DNA from: Rhodoluna sp.
GTDB taxonomy: Bacteria > Actinomycetota > Actinomycetes > Actinomycetales > Microbacteriaceae
Reading direction: 5' to 3'
Length of the DNA: 64,000 nt
Assembly (NCBI GenBank): GCA_024641985.1
Contig: JAHEBZ010000004.1
Coordinates: forward strand, 41,047-105,046
Part shown: piece after piece, positions 33,972-41,875 of the stretch
Layout: every line of letters starts with the position of its first letter
Position numbering within the stretch: position 1 is the first letter of the stretch
Notes under the pieces: generated by a model
What the model saw: the letters and a program-made list of their open reading frames with translations, nothing else
Told to the model about the DNA's origin: nothing
Databases searched by the model: none
Position numbers and translations under genes: made by a program

Positions 33972-34400
33972 ATGCCAACCTGGTGGAAGTTTGGCTTCGT
34001 TGCCTCGCTCTTGGTGATGGTGGGTGGATTGGCAGTTCATGTTGGAATTGCCAAACCTGAAGTTGAAGTAACACACGATGTTGTGATGTGGGCCGGAGAG
34101 AACGACCAAACCCTAAGTTGGGGTTGGGGGCCAGAAGAACTGCCATGCGATATTTTTGAGAGCTGCCTTTACATTGAGGTTCACCATACTGACAGTTGCG
34201 ACAAGCAGCTCAGAATAGAGTTTCGTTTGACCGATGCCGACGACAATTTTGTGGCATCAAAAGAACTCGTGGTTGAGTCACCCCAAAAATCTGAACCGGC
34301 CCCCATCGAGATCGGCGACAACGAAAACGACTTTGAGTTCTTCCACGTTGGTGAGGTATTTTGCACCGCTGCGCCACTCTCTGACACTGCCGATTTATAG
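33972..34400 (+). CDS. Membrane-anchored exported protein, unknown function
   Basis: 142 residues. One N-terminal helix (FGFVASLLVMVGGLAV) followed by a mostly beta-strand outer domain with four Cys (LPCDIFESCLYIEV, SCDKQ, VFCTA), probably two disulfides. The domain is acidic. It is co-transcribed with the His-rich 74-residue gene from a PafBC-type promoter, so it may be an envelope protein made after DNA damage. No family recognised. Confidence 0.65.
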   Translation: MPTWWKFGFVASLLVMVGGLAVHVGIAKPEVEVTHDVVMWAGENDQTLSWGWGPEELPCDIFESCLYIEVHHTDSCDKQLRIEFRLTDADDNFVASKELVVESPQKSEPAPIEIGDNENDFEFFHVGEVFCTAAPLSDTADL

Positions 34401-34423
34401 CTTGCAGCGCACAACGCAACTTG

Positions 34424-34429
34424 TAGCCT
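34424..34429 (+). promoter_or_regulatory. Leaderless -10 of the MazG-helicase operon
   Basis: TAGCCT six bases before ATG 34436. The surrounding AACTTGTAGCCTTGCTTT recurs at the left edge of purL copy C (30367-30384). Confidence 0.65.
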
Positions 34430-34435
34430 TGCTTT

Positions 34436-34756
34436 ATGAGTAATGGGGAAATCATCGAACATCTTCGAGGCTTCGTGGCCGAACGCGATTGGGGTCAATT
34501 TCACACCTCAGCCAACCTTGCAAAGAGCATCTCTATCGAAGCCGGCGAGCTTCTAGAGCTTTTTCAATGGTCAGATGAGGTCGAACTCGAAAAACTAAAA
34601 GATGAATTAGCAGACGTGCTCACCTATTGCCTGTTGCTCGCCGACAAACACGGGCTAGATGCCGATGAGTTGGTCCTAGCCAAACTCGAAAAAACCAAGG
34701 CGAAGTATCCCGTTGGCAAGGCCAAAGGCAAGAGTGACAAGTATGACCGACTATAA
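34436..34756 (+). CDS. MazG-like nucleotide pyrophosphohydrolase
   Basis: 106 residues of the all-alpha NTP pyrophosphatase fold (RS21-C6/MazG). Metal-binding Glu of SIEAGELLELFQW and the Glu/Asp of LKDELADVLTY are present. The Lys-rich tail is KAKYPVGKAKGKS. It hydrolyses dNTPs or alarmones; the preferred substrate is unknown. The helicase gene begins inside its end (14-base overlap), so the two are coupled. Confidence 0.9.
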   Translation: MSNGEIIEHLRGFVAERDWGQFHTSANLAKSISIEAGELLELFQWSDEVELEKLKDELADVLTYCLLLADKHGLDADELVLAKLEKTKAKYPVGKAKGKSDKYDRL

Positions 34757-36455
34757 AATTGAAAAATTTCGCTTCGATCAGAAGAATGTCGAGGAGTGGT
34801 CGCTTGCCGACCCCGTAGGGATCGACTGGCCTGTTGTTTATACAATCAGCAACGAAAAACAGATTTATATTGGCGAAACCCTGAGTGCTTCCTCGCGCTT
34901 GAACCAACACCTAAAGACCGAATCAAAGCAATCGCTAGAGCGAGTGCAAATTATTCTCAATTCAAGGTTCAACAAATCGGTCTGCCTCGATTTGGAATCG
35001 CAGTTGATTAAGCTTTTCGCTGCCGACGGAACCCACAGGGTTTTGAACGCGAACTCTGGAATCACCGACGCAAACTATTTTGAGCGCGAAAAATATCGAG
35101 AGTCGTTCAACGACCTATATGAAATGCTTGTCAAAGGCGGAATGCTTTCGAGGCCGGTTCCTGAAATCATCAACAGTAACCTGTTCAAATTTTCACCATT
35201 CAAGGCACTCAACACAGAGCAGGCGGTGGTTGTTTCGGCGATTGCCGAACGCATCATCGCCGAGGTTGAAGACCACTCGTCGACGCAACTTATTGTCAAA
35301 GGCGATCCCGGCACCGGCAAAACGATTGTTGCAATTTACCTAATAAAACTTCTGCAAGATATTGCCCTGCTCACCAGCGCAGAATTAATTGAACAAGAGT
35401 CGGTCTTCTCAGATCTTTTCAACACCGAAAACGCCCGATCACTAGCAAACTTGAGAATCGGATTGGTGGTTCCGCAACAGGCACTTCGCAAGACTTTGCA
35501 AACTGTTTTTCAACAAACGCCTGGCCTCGATAAAGCGATGGTTATGACCCCTTTTGAAGTTGCCGATGCTGAAGGTGAATTCGACCTTTTGATTGTTGAC
35601 GAAGCCCATCGGCTGGGCCAAAGAGCCAATCAGCCCTCAGCCGCTCAAAACATCAAATTCGCAGAGCTCAACAAAAAGCTCTATGGTTCGGACGATCATT
35701 CAAAAACTCAACTCGATTGGGTAAAAACGAAAAGCCGCCTTCAACTTTTGCTTCTCGACACGGCTCAGGCGATTCGCCCAGCAGATTTGCCGCTCGAAAG
35801 CACAGAAGAATTGCTAGACCAAGCCGAGGCTTCTAATAGTTTGTTTCGACTAACTTCTCAGATGCGCGTTACCGGCGGAACCCCCTATCTCGACTTCGTC
35901 CGCTCTCTTTTTACTGATGCTCCTGTGCACGCATCGGGTTTCAATGGTTATGACCTTAGGTTCTTCGACGATGCGAGCGAAATGCGCGAGCAAATTGTGA
36001 AACTTGACTCGGAACATGGCCTATCGCGGATGTTAGCCGGGTTCGCCTGGCCTTGGGCTTCGAGGAGCAACCCTCAGGCTATCGACATTCAACTGGATGG
36101 CCTCGAACTGCAATGGAACAGGACAGTAACCGATTGGGTCAACTCTCCCACCGCAATTAGCGAGGTTGGCAGCATCCACACGATTCAGGGATACGACCTG
36201 AACTATGCGGGAGTAATTATCGGAAACGACATCGGTTATGACCAACAGGCCAAGAGAGTCATCTTCAAACGGGAAAATTATCACGATGTCAAAGGCCGCG
36301 AAAACAACAAAGCTCGCGGTTTTGTCTATTCCGACGACGACATCTTGCACTGGGTAATCAATATTTACCGTGTACTTCTCACTCGAGGAATCAAGGGCAC
36401 ATTTGTGTATGTTGTCGACCCCGACCTCAGAACCCACCTCAAAAAATACTTCTAG
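34743..36455 (+). CDS. GIY-YIG nuclease / DUF2075 helicase-like ATPase
   Basis: 570 residues from ATG 34743 (MTDYKIEKF). The N-terminal GIY-YIG domain (VYTISNEKQIYIGET, residues 32-46) suggests a DNA endonuclease. It is followed by the DUF2075 P-loop ATPase: Walker A GDPGTGKT 187-194, Walker B LLIVDEAH 282-289, a Gln-x-Arg-type motif in LTSQMRVTGG, and a C-terminal VLLTRGIKGTFVYV typical of superfamily I helicases. Coupled with MazG upstream, it mirrors the Nudix-PLD helicase pair 4 kb away. A defence role is inferred. A strong terminator follows. Confidence 0.88.
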   Translation: MTDYKIEKFRFDQKNVEEWSLADPVGIDWPVVYTISNEKQIYIGETLSASSRLNQHLKTESKQSLERVQIILNSRFNKSVCLDLESQLIKLFAADGTHRVLNANSGITDANYFEREKYRESFNDLYEMLVKGGMLSRPVPEIINSNLFKFSPFKALNTEQAVVVSAIAERIIAEVEDHSSTQLIVKGDPGTGKTIVAIYLIKLLQDIALLTSAELIEQESVFSDLFNTENARSLANLRIGLVVPQQALRKTLQTVFQQTPGLDKAMVMTPFEVADAEGEFDLLIVDEAHRLGQRANQPSAAQNIKFAELNKKLYGSDDHSKTQLDWVKTKSRLQLLLLDTAQAIRPADLPLESTEELLDQAEASNSLFRLTSQMRVTGGTPYLDFVRSLFTDAPVHASGFNGYDLRFFDDASEMREQIVKLDSEHGLSRMLAGFAWPWASRSNPQAIDIQLDGLELQWNRTVTDWVNSPTAISEVGSIHTIQGYDLNYAGVIIGNDIGYDQQAKRVIFKRENYHDVKGRENNKARGFVYSDDDILHWVINIYRVLLTRGIKGTFVYVVDPDLRTHLKKYF

Positions 36456-36477
36456 TGCAACTGCCATCGAGCGTGAA

Positions 36478-36510
36478 AAAACCCCAGACCTATAAAAAGT
36501 CTGGGGTTTT
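36478..36510 (+). terminator. Strong intrinsic terminator
   Basis: AAAACCCCAGAC (36478-36489) pairs with GTCTGGGGTTTT (36499-36510), nine-base loop, T tract in the stem end. Ends the MazG-helicase operon and may also act on the opposite strand. The rest up to 36616 holds nothing recognised. Confidence 0.85.
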
Positions 36511-36616
36511 AGCGTTGCCTCCCCCAGGCAACTAACCACTAGCGGCTGGGCACGAAAGGGAATTAACTTGCCCAAAAGAAATCTATTTGCCACCTCTGAC
36601 ATTTAGATTTCAAGAA

Positions 36617-37780
36617 CTAACCCCTAGGCGCACCCAAAACCGCGCGAGCATCCTCGAACATCAAATAGAAGTCGGCCAGGGTCACACCGGTTGAAGCCTT
36701 GAAGGCCTCTTCGAAGGTTTTGGCTCTACCGATTTGGCTATAGATGCCCACAAACTTGGCCATGCCAACGTTGGCAACCAAAAACTCGGTGGCAATTGCG
36801 CCAATGCCATACGGGTCCATCTGGCCGTTGTTTTCGGTAACCTCAGAAAGCTTTAGTTTGATCGTGCCAGGGTTTTTGGTGCGCTCAAGCATCCAGTTGC
36901 GGGCATCGGTGTATTTATTAAAACCAAGCTGCCCAGCGGCCTGCGTGCCAACAAATGTTGCCGGCCCCTCCCAAAACCACTGCGGTGTGCCACAGGGCAC
37001 GCAACTTCCAACCGCGCGCTCTTGCACCGAGTGAAAAAATTCGTGAGCCGGGGTTTGCTTCATGCCAAACGGGTCGTTGGTGATCAGATTCTCTTTTTCG
37101 ATGAAAGCCAGGTTCCAAACACCGGTGTCACTGCCGCCCCGAGCCGGTGCCCCCTCAAACGAACCGGCCCTGCCCTCGGCCGCCTGCTGGCCATAAACCT
37201 TGGCAAACTCAACCTTCAACCAAGCAACATCTTTGGCCACAAACCCCGTATACGGCCCAGTCAACTTTGGATACTCAAACGTGGTGGCAATCAGGGTCAC
37301 GCCCTGCTTGATCCAGTCGATCCAATATTGCGGTGTGCCGGTTTGAGCCACCACGTTTATGGTTGCATCTTGGCGCTTGTTGGCCGTGTATTCGGCAAAC
37401 GACTTGGTTGCTGCGGCTGCCACGCTTGCCGAATCGGTTGGCTTTGCCCACCCGCTCGCCTTGTATGCCTCGGCGGCAGATGCGCTAGCGGCATCTTTGG
37501 TTGGTTCTGGGGTAGGGCTTGGGGTGGCCGGGTTGGGCTCGCCCGATGCGATCGGCTTGGGTGCTGGCGCCGCAATGGTTACAACGCCCTTGTTCCAGAC
37601 CAGCTTTTTGCCACTCTTAACGCAGGTGAACTTGGTGGTTTTGGTGCCAGCCTTAACCACCTGAGTGATGCCCGCCTTGGCACAGGCTGCGCCAGCTTTT
37701 GGTGCTGCGGCTTGGGCCGGTGCGGCTATGCCCGCCACCAGCAAAGCGCCTGCAATGGCGATCGAAATTATTTTGCGCAT
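36617..37780 (-). CDS. Secreted zinc metallopeptidase (gluzincin type)
   Basis: 387 residues. Signal peptide MRKIISIAIAGALLVAG cleaved near AQAAA. An N-terminal Cys-pair domain (AACAKAGITQVV, TKFTCVKSGKKLVW) of a kind often repeated in actinobacterial surface proteins is followed by a Pro/Thr/Ser linker. The catalytic domain has HEFFH (zinc) and, about 30 residues later, WFWEGPATF with the third-ligand Glu. Probably an extracellular endopeptidase; substrate unknown. GGGGAG before ATG. Confidence 0.85.
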   Translation of the reverse strand: MRKIISIAIAGALLVAGIAAPAQAAAPKAGAACAKAGITQVVKAGTKTTKFTCVKSGKKLVWNKGVVTIAAPAPKPIASGEPNPATPSPTPEPTKDAASASAAEAYKASGWAKPTDSASVAAAATKSFAEYTANKRQDATINVVAQTGTPQYWIDWIKQGVTLIATTFEYPKLTGPYTGFVAKDVAWLKVEFAKVYGQQAAEGRAGSFEGAPARGGSDTGVWNLAFIEKENLITNDPFGMKQTPAHEFFHSVQERAVGSCVPCGTPQWFWEGPATFVGTQAAGQLGFNKYTDARNWMLERTKNPGTIKLKLSEVTENNGQMDPYGIGAIATEFLVANVGMAKFVGIYSQIGRAKTFEEAFKASTGVTLADFYLMFEDARAVLGAPRG

Positions 37781-37838
37781 GAATTCTCCCCGAACTACTT
37801 GATTCGAGATTAGTCACTAAATCGAAACATTGCTTGAT

Positions 37839-37844
37839 TAGCAT
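37839..37844 (+). promoter_or_regulatory. Leaderless -10 of the ion channel gene
   Basis: TAGCAT seven bases before ATG 37852; this favours 37852 over the upstream TTG 37834. Confidence 0.6.
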
Positions 37845-37851
37845 TGCTTGC

Positions 37852-38559
37852 ATGACCAAGATCTTTGAAGAAGTGTTTGACGCCGAACACCAAGCGCGCA
37901 CCAAGGCCGAAAAATCGGTTGCCCGTTGGGAGAGGCGCTCAACTTTGCCGCTGGCCATTTTGGCTCTGGTCTATTTGGCTTTGTATGCAATCGAGGTTTT
38001 GGCCAAGCTGCCGCCTGCGGCGCTTTGGGATTTCATTTTGATCAGCGATGTGATTTGGGCGATTTTCATAATCGACTTTGTGGCCCGATTCTTTATGAGC
38101 CACCACAAGGGTGCCTTCATGAAGAAGAACATCGTCGAATTTATTGCCCTGATTTTGCCCATGTTTAGGGCGTTCAGAATGTTTCGTGTTGTTATTGCCC
38201 TGGGTTTTTTGACCCGCGTGGCGCAAAGCCTGCAGGGCCGCATCAACATTTATTTGGGCCTTATTTTGCCACTGCTCATCTTTACTTGTTCGCTTGGTGT
38301 TTATGAGGCCGAACACTTGGCCCCGGGTGCAAAAATTACCCAGTTTGGCGATGCCGTTTGGTGGGCGTTTGTAACAGTGACCACGATTGGCTATGGCGAT
38401 TACTACCCCGTCACATTTGAGGGCCGGGCAATTGCAGTGCTGCTGATGCTTTCGGGTTTGGCACTCGTTTCGGTTATCACCGTGTCGGTGGCATCTTGGT
38501 TCTTGGGCCGCCTCGAATATGACCTAACGCAGCGCGGTGCGGTTAAGCGCAAAAACTAA
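37852..38559 (+). CDS. Voltage-gated-type potassium channel
   Basis: 235 residues. Several helices, with Arg residues in FRAFRMFRVVIALGFLTRVAQS resembling a voltage sensor, and the selectivity filter TVTTIGYGDYYP before the last helix. This is the KvAP/Kch-like six-helix layout. It acts in the cytoplasmic membrane for K+ passage. It converges with the AAA ATPase gene. Confidence 0.88.
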   Translation: MTKIFEEVFDAEHQARTKAEKSVARWERRSTLPLAILALVYLALYAIEVLAKLPPAALWDFILISDVIWAIFIIDFVARFFMSHHKGAFMKKNIVEFIALILPMFRAFRMFRVVIALGFLTRVAQSLQGRINIYLGLILPLLIFTCSLGVYEAEHLAPGAKITQFGDAVWWAFVTVTTIGYGDYYPVTFEGRAIAVLLMLSGLALVSVITVSVASWFLGRLEYDLTQRGAVKRKN

Positions 38560-38560
38560 T

Positions 38561-39808
38561 TCAGCCCCAGATGCTCGATATTGGCAACGCAATCACGCCT
38601 TCGCGCAAACGCAGAACGTGTGGGCCGGCATACAGAATGACTGCGGCCTTCACCTTTGAACCCTGCTCCTTCTGAAACCACCGAAGGTGCTTGGCATCAT
38701 CGTCATTGACAGACACCGAGGCCTTCACTTCAATTGCCACCAGGCCGCCCTTCAAATCCTCAACGATCAGGTCTATCTCACGACTGCCCGCGCTGTTTCT
38801 GAGGTGATACATGGTTGCCCCCAGGGCTTCAGCCTCTGGTCTGACCTGTTGCAGAACGAAGTTTTCAATTATCTGGCCCCGCTTAAGCCCATCAGCTTCA
38901 ACGTCACCGGTGCCCCACCCGTTAACCGCCATCAATAGACCGGTGTCTAAGAATGAGATTTTCGAAGCCTTGCTGAGCCTAGTCACAGAGTTTGTTGACC
39001 AAGCCGGGATGCGTGCGACCAAGCCAACTTGATGGAGGGCTTCTTCGTATTTTCCCGCTGAAGGAGCGCTGATTTTTGAAGCCTGTTGCAACGACACATC
39101 GGTCGGCATTTGGCATGCGGTGGCGGCCATCGCCTGAAGATAGGCATAAAGCTTTGTGGGGTCGACTTCGATTCCAAGAGCGGCGGAATCTCGAGAACAC
39201 GACACTTGCGCGGTTGACCGCAAGTAGTCGGCGGCCATAGATTCTGGAGCAGAAGAGAGTGCGAGATTCGGATATCCCGATTTCTGTGCCAGCTGCACAT
39301 AGTCGTTTATTGACCATTTACTCGATTGAATGCTCTCGACATCTAGGGTTCCGTTAAGCAACCGCGCAACTAAGTCGAATGTGCCTTTAGTTAGCTCGCG
39401 TTGGGTGAAGCCAAACAATTTGATTTCTATCCAACGGCCGGTGCCTGGCCACATTTGTTTGCGCTTTGAAGAATCAGAACTGCCGGTGATCAAAATTTGA
39501 CCGGGAGGCAACCCTGCATCGATCATGCGCTTCACCGCACCCAAAATTTCGGGTGCCTCTTGCCATTCATCAATCGTCAGAGGAAACTCTTGTCGCACCA
39601 GAAGACCATCTGGGTCTGATTTGGCCGCTTGCGCGTTCATTGGCACGTCGAGAGCTAAAAACCCCTTGGTTAAACGCCTGGCCAGGCTGCTTTTGCCCGT
39701 GGCGCGTGGGCCTGAGATAAGCACTGCCGCGAAATGCTGCATGCTCGATTTGAGTCGCACCTCAATGTTTCGGGCTACCCACTTTGGCATTGAATTTTGC
39801 TTGACCAT
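38561..39808 (-). CDS. AAA ATPase with DUF4143 domain
   Basis: 415 residues from ATG 39808, with leaderless -10 TAGATT six bases upstream. Walker A SGPRATGKSS near residue 35, and Walker-B-like LTIDEWQEAPEIL. The C-terminal DUF4143 shows FLDTGLLM, GQIIENFVLQQ and REIDLIVED...VAIEVKAS, a PD-(D/E)XK-like nuclease signature. The family is common and mobile but of unclear role. No partner gene next to it. Confidence 0.88.
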   Translation of the reverse strand: MVKQNSMPKWVARNIEVRLKSSMQHFAAVLISGPRATGKSSLARRLTKGFLALDVPMNAQAAKSDPDGLLVRQEFPLTIDEWQEAPEILGAVKRMIDAGLPPGQILITGSSDSSKRKQMWPGTGRWIEIKLFGFTQRELTKGTFDLVARLLNGTLDVESIQSSKWSINDYVQLAQKSGYPNLALSSAPESMAADYLRSTAQVSCSRDSAALGIEVDPTKLYAYLQAMAATACQMPTDVSLQQASKISAPSAGKYEEALHQVGLVARIPAWSTNSVTRLSKASKISFLDTGLLMAVNGWGTGDVEADGLKRGQIIENFVLQQVRPEAEALGATMYHLRNSAGSREIDLIVEDLKGGLVAIEVKASVSVNDDDAKHLRWFQKEQGSKVKAAVILYAGPHVLRLREGVIALPISSIWG

Positions 39809-39814
39809 GTTCAA

Positions 39815-39820
39815 AATCTA
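39815..39820 (-). promoter_or_regulatory. Leaderless -10 of the AAA/DUF4143 gene
   Basis: TAGATT on the minus strand, six bases before ATG 39808. Confidence 0.6.
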
Positions 39821-39878
39821 GCAATTATTAAAATGCACTTCAAGTATTTCTTTAATTTGATTTTAAGATTTTCAAGGT

Positions 39879-40466
39879 CTATTGAGCAACCGCCCAGGCG
39901 CGCTTAACCGGGTATTCAAGATATTCGGCGGCAAACTCTAGGTTTGGTTGGCGCCAAGCATAATCGCGGGCAACCTTGGCCAGGCAAGCCCAAAAGAAAA
40001 TATTCACCAAATCAACACTGATGTGGGTCATCGAGTCACCCGGAAACGCCTTGCCAATCATGCGGCGAAGCAGCGTTGGCACATCGCTTAGGCCAAAGCG
40101 GTGCATTGCGGCGCGCACCTGAAATTCAAGCTCGCGGGCGCGGCGCGGGTTCCACAACAGGTTTCCGCCAGAGCCATCGCCCATGCGCCCAAACTCATCG
40201 GTTGGCAGGTGCAGCAAAATGTGGGCAATCTGCGCGTGGCGCACGTGGGCATCGTCGAGCTGATCAAAAATCGTCGCAAAATTGTCGATCTCATAGCCGG
40301 CCTTGCGCAGGTCTAAAACATCGGGGTAATAGGCAAATTTATAAAACGGGATGTGCGCAACACTTGGCACACCCTTACGAATGCGCACTTTTTGCGTGGT
40401 GTCGCCACCCCATGCCTCGATGGCTTCGTCGGCTTCGCCGAACCCGCTCGCGTCGTCTTTTTTCAT
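39879..40466 (-). CDS. Conserved-looking protein of unknown function
   Basis: 195 residues from ATG 40466; the frame continues to TTG 40496 without a better start. Soluble, rich in aromatic and charged residues (FYKFAYYPDVLDL; HAQIAHILLHLPTDEFGRMG; ISVDLVNIFFWACLAKVARDYA). No catalytic motif or family recognised. It is divergent from the next gene and has codon use like the chromosome. Confidence 0.6.
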   Translation of the reverse strand: MKKDDASGFGEADEAIEAWGGDTTQKVRIRKGVPSVAHIPFYKFAYYPDVLDLRKAGYEIDNFATIFDQLDDAHVRHAQIAHILLHLPTDEFGRMGDGSGGNLLWNPRRARELEFQVRAAMHRFGLSDVPTLLRRMIGKAFPGDSMTHISVDLVNIFFWACLAKVARDYAWRQPNLEFAAEYLEYPVKRAWAVAQ

Positions 40467-40483
40467 CAGGTATCTATTGTGCG

Positions 40484-40489
40484 TAATAT
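40484..40489 (+). promoter_or_regulatory. Leaderless -10 of the 139-residue membrane protein
   Basis: TAATAT six bases before ATG 40496. Confidence 0.65.
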
Positions 40490-40495
40490 TGCCCA

Positions 40496-40915
40496 ATGAG
40501 CGAAACCGCGAGCCAAATTGCCCCTGCCAAAAAGAAGTTTGGTGGGCGAATTGCCATCATTTCGCTGATTGCGGCCTCGGTTGCACTTATTGGTGGGGTG
40601 GTTGCCTATGGGCTGATTGTGCAGCCGCAGGTGAACGAGGCAAAAAATGTGGTTGCCTGCGAGGCGTTTCAGGCGGGCTTGGCCAAGGCCGAAAAAGCGC
40701 CTGATTTGGCGGGTGCGCTGCTGCTGATCACCCAGGGTGCTGCGCTTGCCAGCGAGGGCCTCGATGCCGATGCCCCGTTGAATAAAGACCTGCTCGAACT
40801 TGCGGTTATGCGCCTTCAAGACCTAAGTGCCGCCGATGATGCCCTGGTTGCCACGGTGGTTGGTTATTCGCAAAATGTGCAAACCCAGTGCGCCACAATT
40901 TTGAACGCTAAGTAG
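40496..40915 (+). CDS. Single-span membrane protein, unknown function
   Basis: 139 residues. A short basic N-terminus, one helix (IAIISLIAASVALIGGVVAYGLIV) and an external helical domain of about 90 residues with a Cys pair (VVACEAF, QTQCAT). No family recognised. A 199-bp repeat begins 78 bases after its stop. Confidence 0.6.
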   Translation: MSETASQIAPAKKKFGGRIAIISLIAASVALIGGVVAYGLIVQPQVNEAKNVVACEAFQAGLAKAEKAPDLAGALLLITQGAALASEGLDADAPLNKDLLELAVMRLQDLSAADDALVATVVGYSQNVQTQCATILNAK

Positions 40916-40992
40916 TGTTTGCGGGGGCTCTAATGCGAGCTCAGGGCGCAGTCAAGACCTTGCCAACTCAAGGGTGTTGGCAATACCTTTTG

Positions 40993-41191
40993 GGCCCTCA
41001 CGTCAGAAGGCGTTTGAGGGCAAAAATGCGGTCAGAAGCAAGGGTTAGGGTCGCATATCTGGGCTAAATTGCGGCCTGAAAATTGGTCTTTCTGGTCGCT
41101 ATAACTGCCATTTTTGCGGTGAGAATCACGAATTTTCGTACCGCATTTTCAATCGAATTTGCGACCCCAAACCCCCTAAATGGTCGCAAAA
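40993..41191 (+). repeat. 199-bp interspersed repeat, left copy
   Basis: Same length and orientation as 48897-49095, about 16 differences (92% identical). It begins with a hairpin GCCCTCA/TGAGGGC and includes the inverted pair AAAATGCGGT / ACCGCATTTT spanning about 120 bases, plus several GGTCGC/GCGGTC words. No coding capacity. May be an RNA or a mobile remnant. Confidence 0.9.
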
Positions 41192-41232
41192 TTGGCCCCA
41201 ATTGGCCTCTCAGTGGAGGCGGCGAAATAGGT

Positions 41233-41296
41233 TGCCGCCCGACCTGGGGGGGGTGCCGCCCGACCTGGGGGGGGTGCCGCCCGACCTGGGGGGGGG
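41233..41296 (+). repeat. 21-bp G-rich tandem repeat, three units
   Basis: Units TGCCGCCCGACCTGGGG plus further G at 41233-41253, 41254-41274 and 41275-41296 (one extra G). Each has a run of eight or nine G, so the strand could form G-quadruplexes and vary in copy number. Confidence 0.9.
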
Positions 41297-41321
41297 TGCG
41301 GCAATGATTGAGGGTTTGCCG

Positions 41322-41810
41322 CTAGAGGCGCAAGTCGGCGAGCGCCTCGGCAACGAGTTTGCCCACCGGCAGCGCAATGTTGTAAGTGTGACCGGGTTCG
41401 CTGGGCGCCAAAAGCTCGAGGGTGTTGAGCTGCGAATCGAGCAGCGACACCGGCATAAAGTGGTTCAGCCTCGCGCCCATGCGCTGCGCAAGCAGCTCAC
41501 GCGAACCGTGCAAATGCACAAATCGGGTTGCCGGTGCACCAGAACCAATGCGCTCACGATAAACCCGCTTCAATGCCGAACATGCCACAACGGTGTTTCC
41601 GTCGGCAAGCGCCGCCGCAACCGAATCTAACCAAGGCCAACGGTCATCATCATTGAGGGGGATGCCCGCAGCCATCTTGCCTTTATTGGCCTCAGGGTGC
41701 AGGTCATCCCCATCTATGAATCTTGCGCCAAGCGCCTCGGCGAGCGCCAAGCCCACCGAACTCTTGCCACATCCCGAGACGCCCATAACGACGATCCGCC
41801 AATCTGTCAT
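41322..41810 (-). CDS. gntK: Gluconokinase-type sugar-acid kinase
   Basis: 162 residues from ATG 41810; GAGGT lies a few bases upstream. P-loop GVSGCGKSS and the GDDLHPEANKGKMAAG substrate region are characteristic of GntK. It would phosphorylate gluconate; placed after manD, it might also serve 2-keto-3-deoxygluconate, but that is inference. Last gene of the glucuronate operon. Confidence 0.9.
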   Translation of the reverse strand: MTDWRIVVMGVSGCGKSSVGLALAEALGARFIDGDDLHPEANKGKMAAGIPLNDDDRWPWLDSVAAALADGNTVVACSALKRVYRERIGSGAPATRFVHLHGSRELLAQRMGARLNHFMPVSLLDSQLNTLELLAPSEPGHTYNIALPVGKLVAEALADLRL

Positions 41811-41875
41811 GGGCACCTCAGAATTCTTGTAGTTGTGGCGCCCGGGTTCGGGCACCGATTTTGTGATTCGCCGAT

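Larger units (their letters stand above)
40916..41321. other. Noncoding stretch holding the left 199-bp repeat and a G-rich tandem array
   Basis: 406 bases without a gene between the membrane protein and gntK. The two repeats inside are listed separately; the remainder (40916-40992 and 41192-41232) shows nothing recognised. Confidence 0.85.

Noticed and set aside
41233..41296. Protein-coding reading through the G-rich array (Pro/Asp/Leu/Gly repeats)
   Set aside because: It only reflects the 21-bp periodicity; there is no start site or ribosome site in context.
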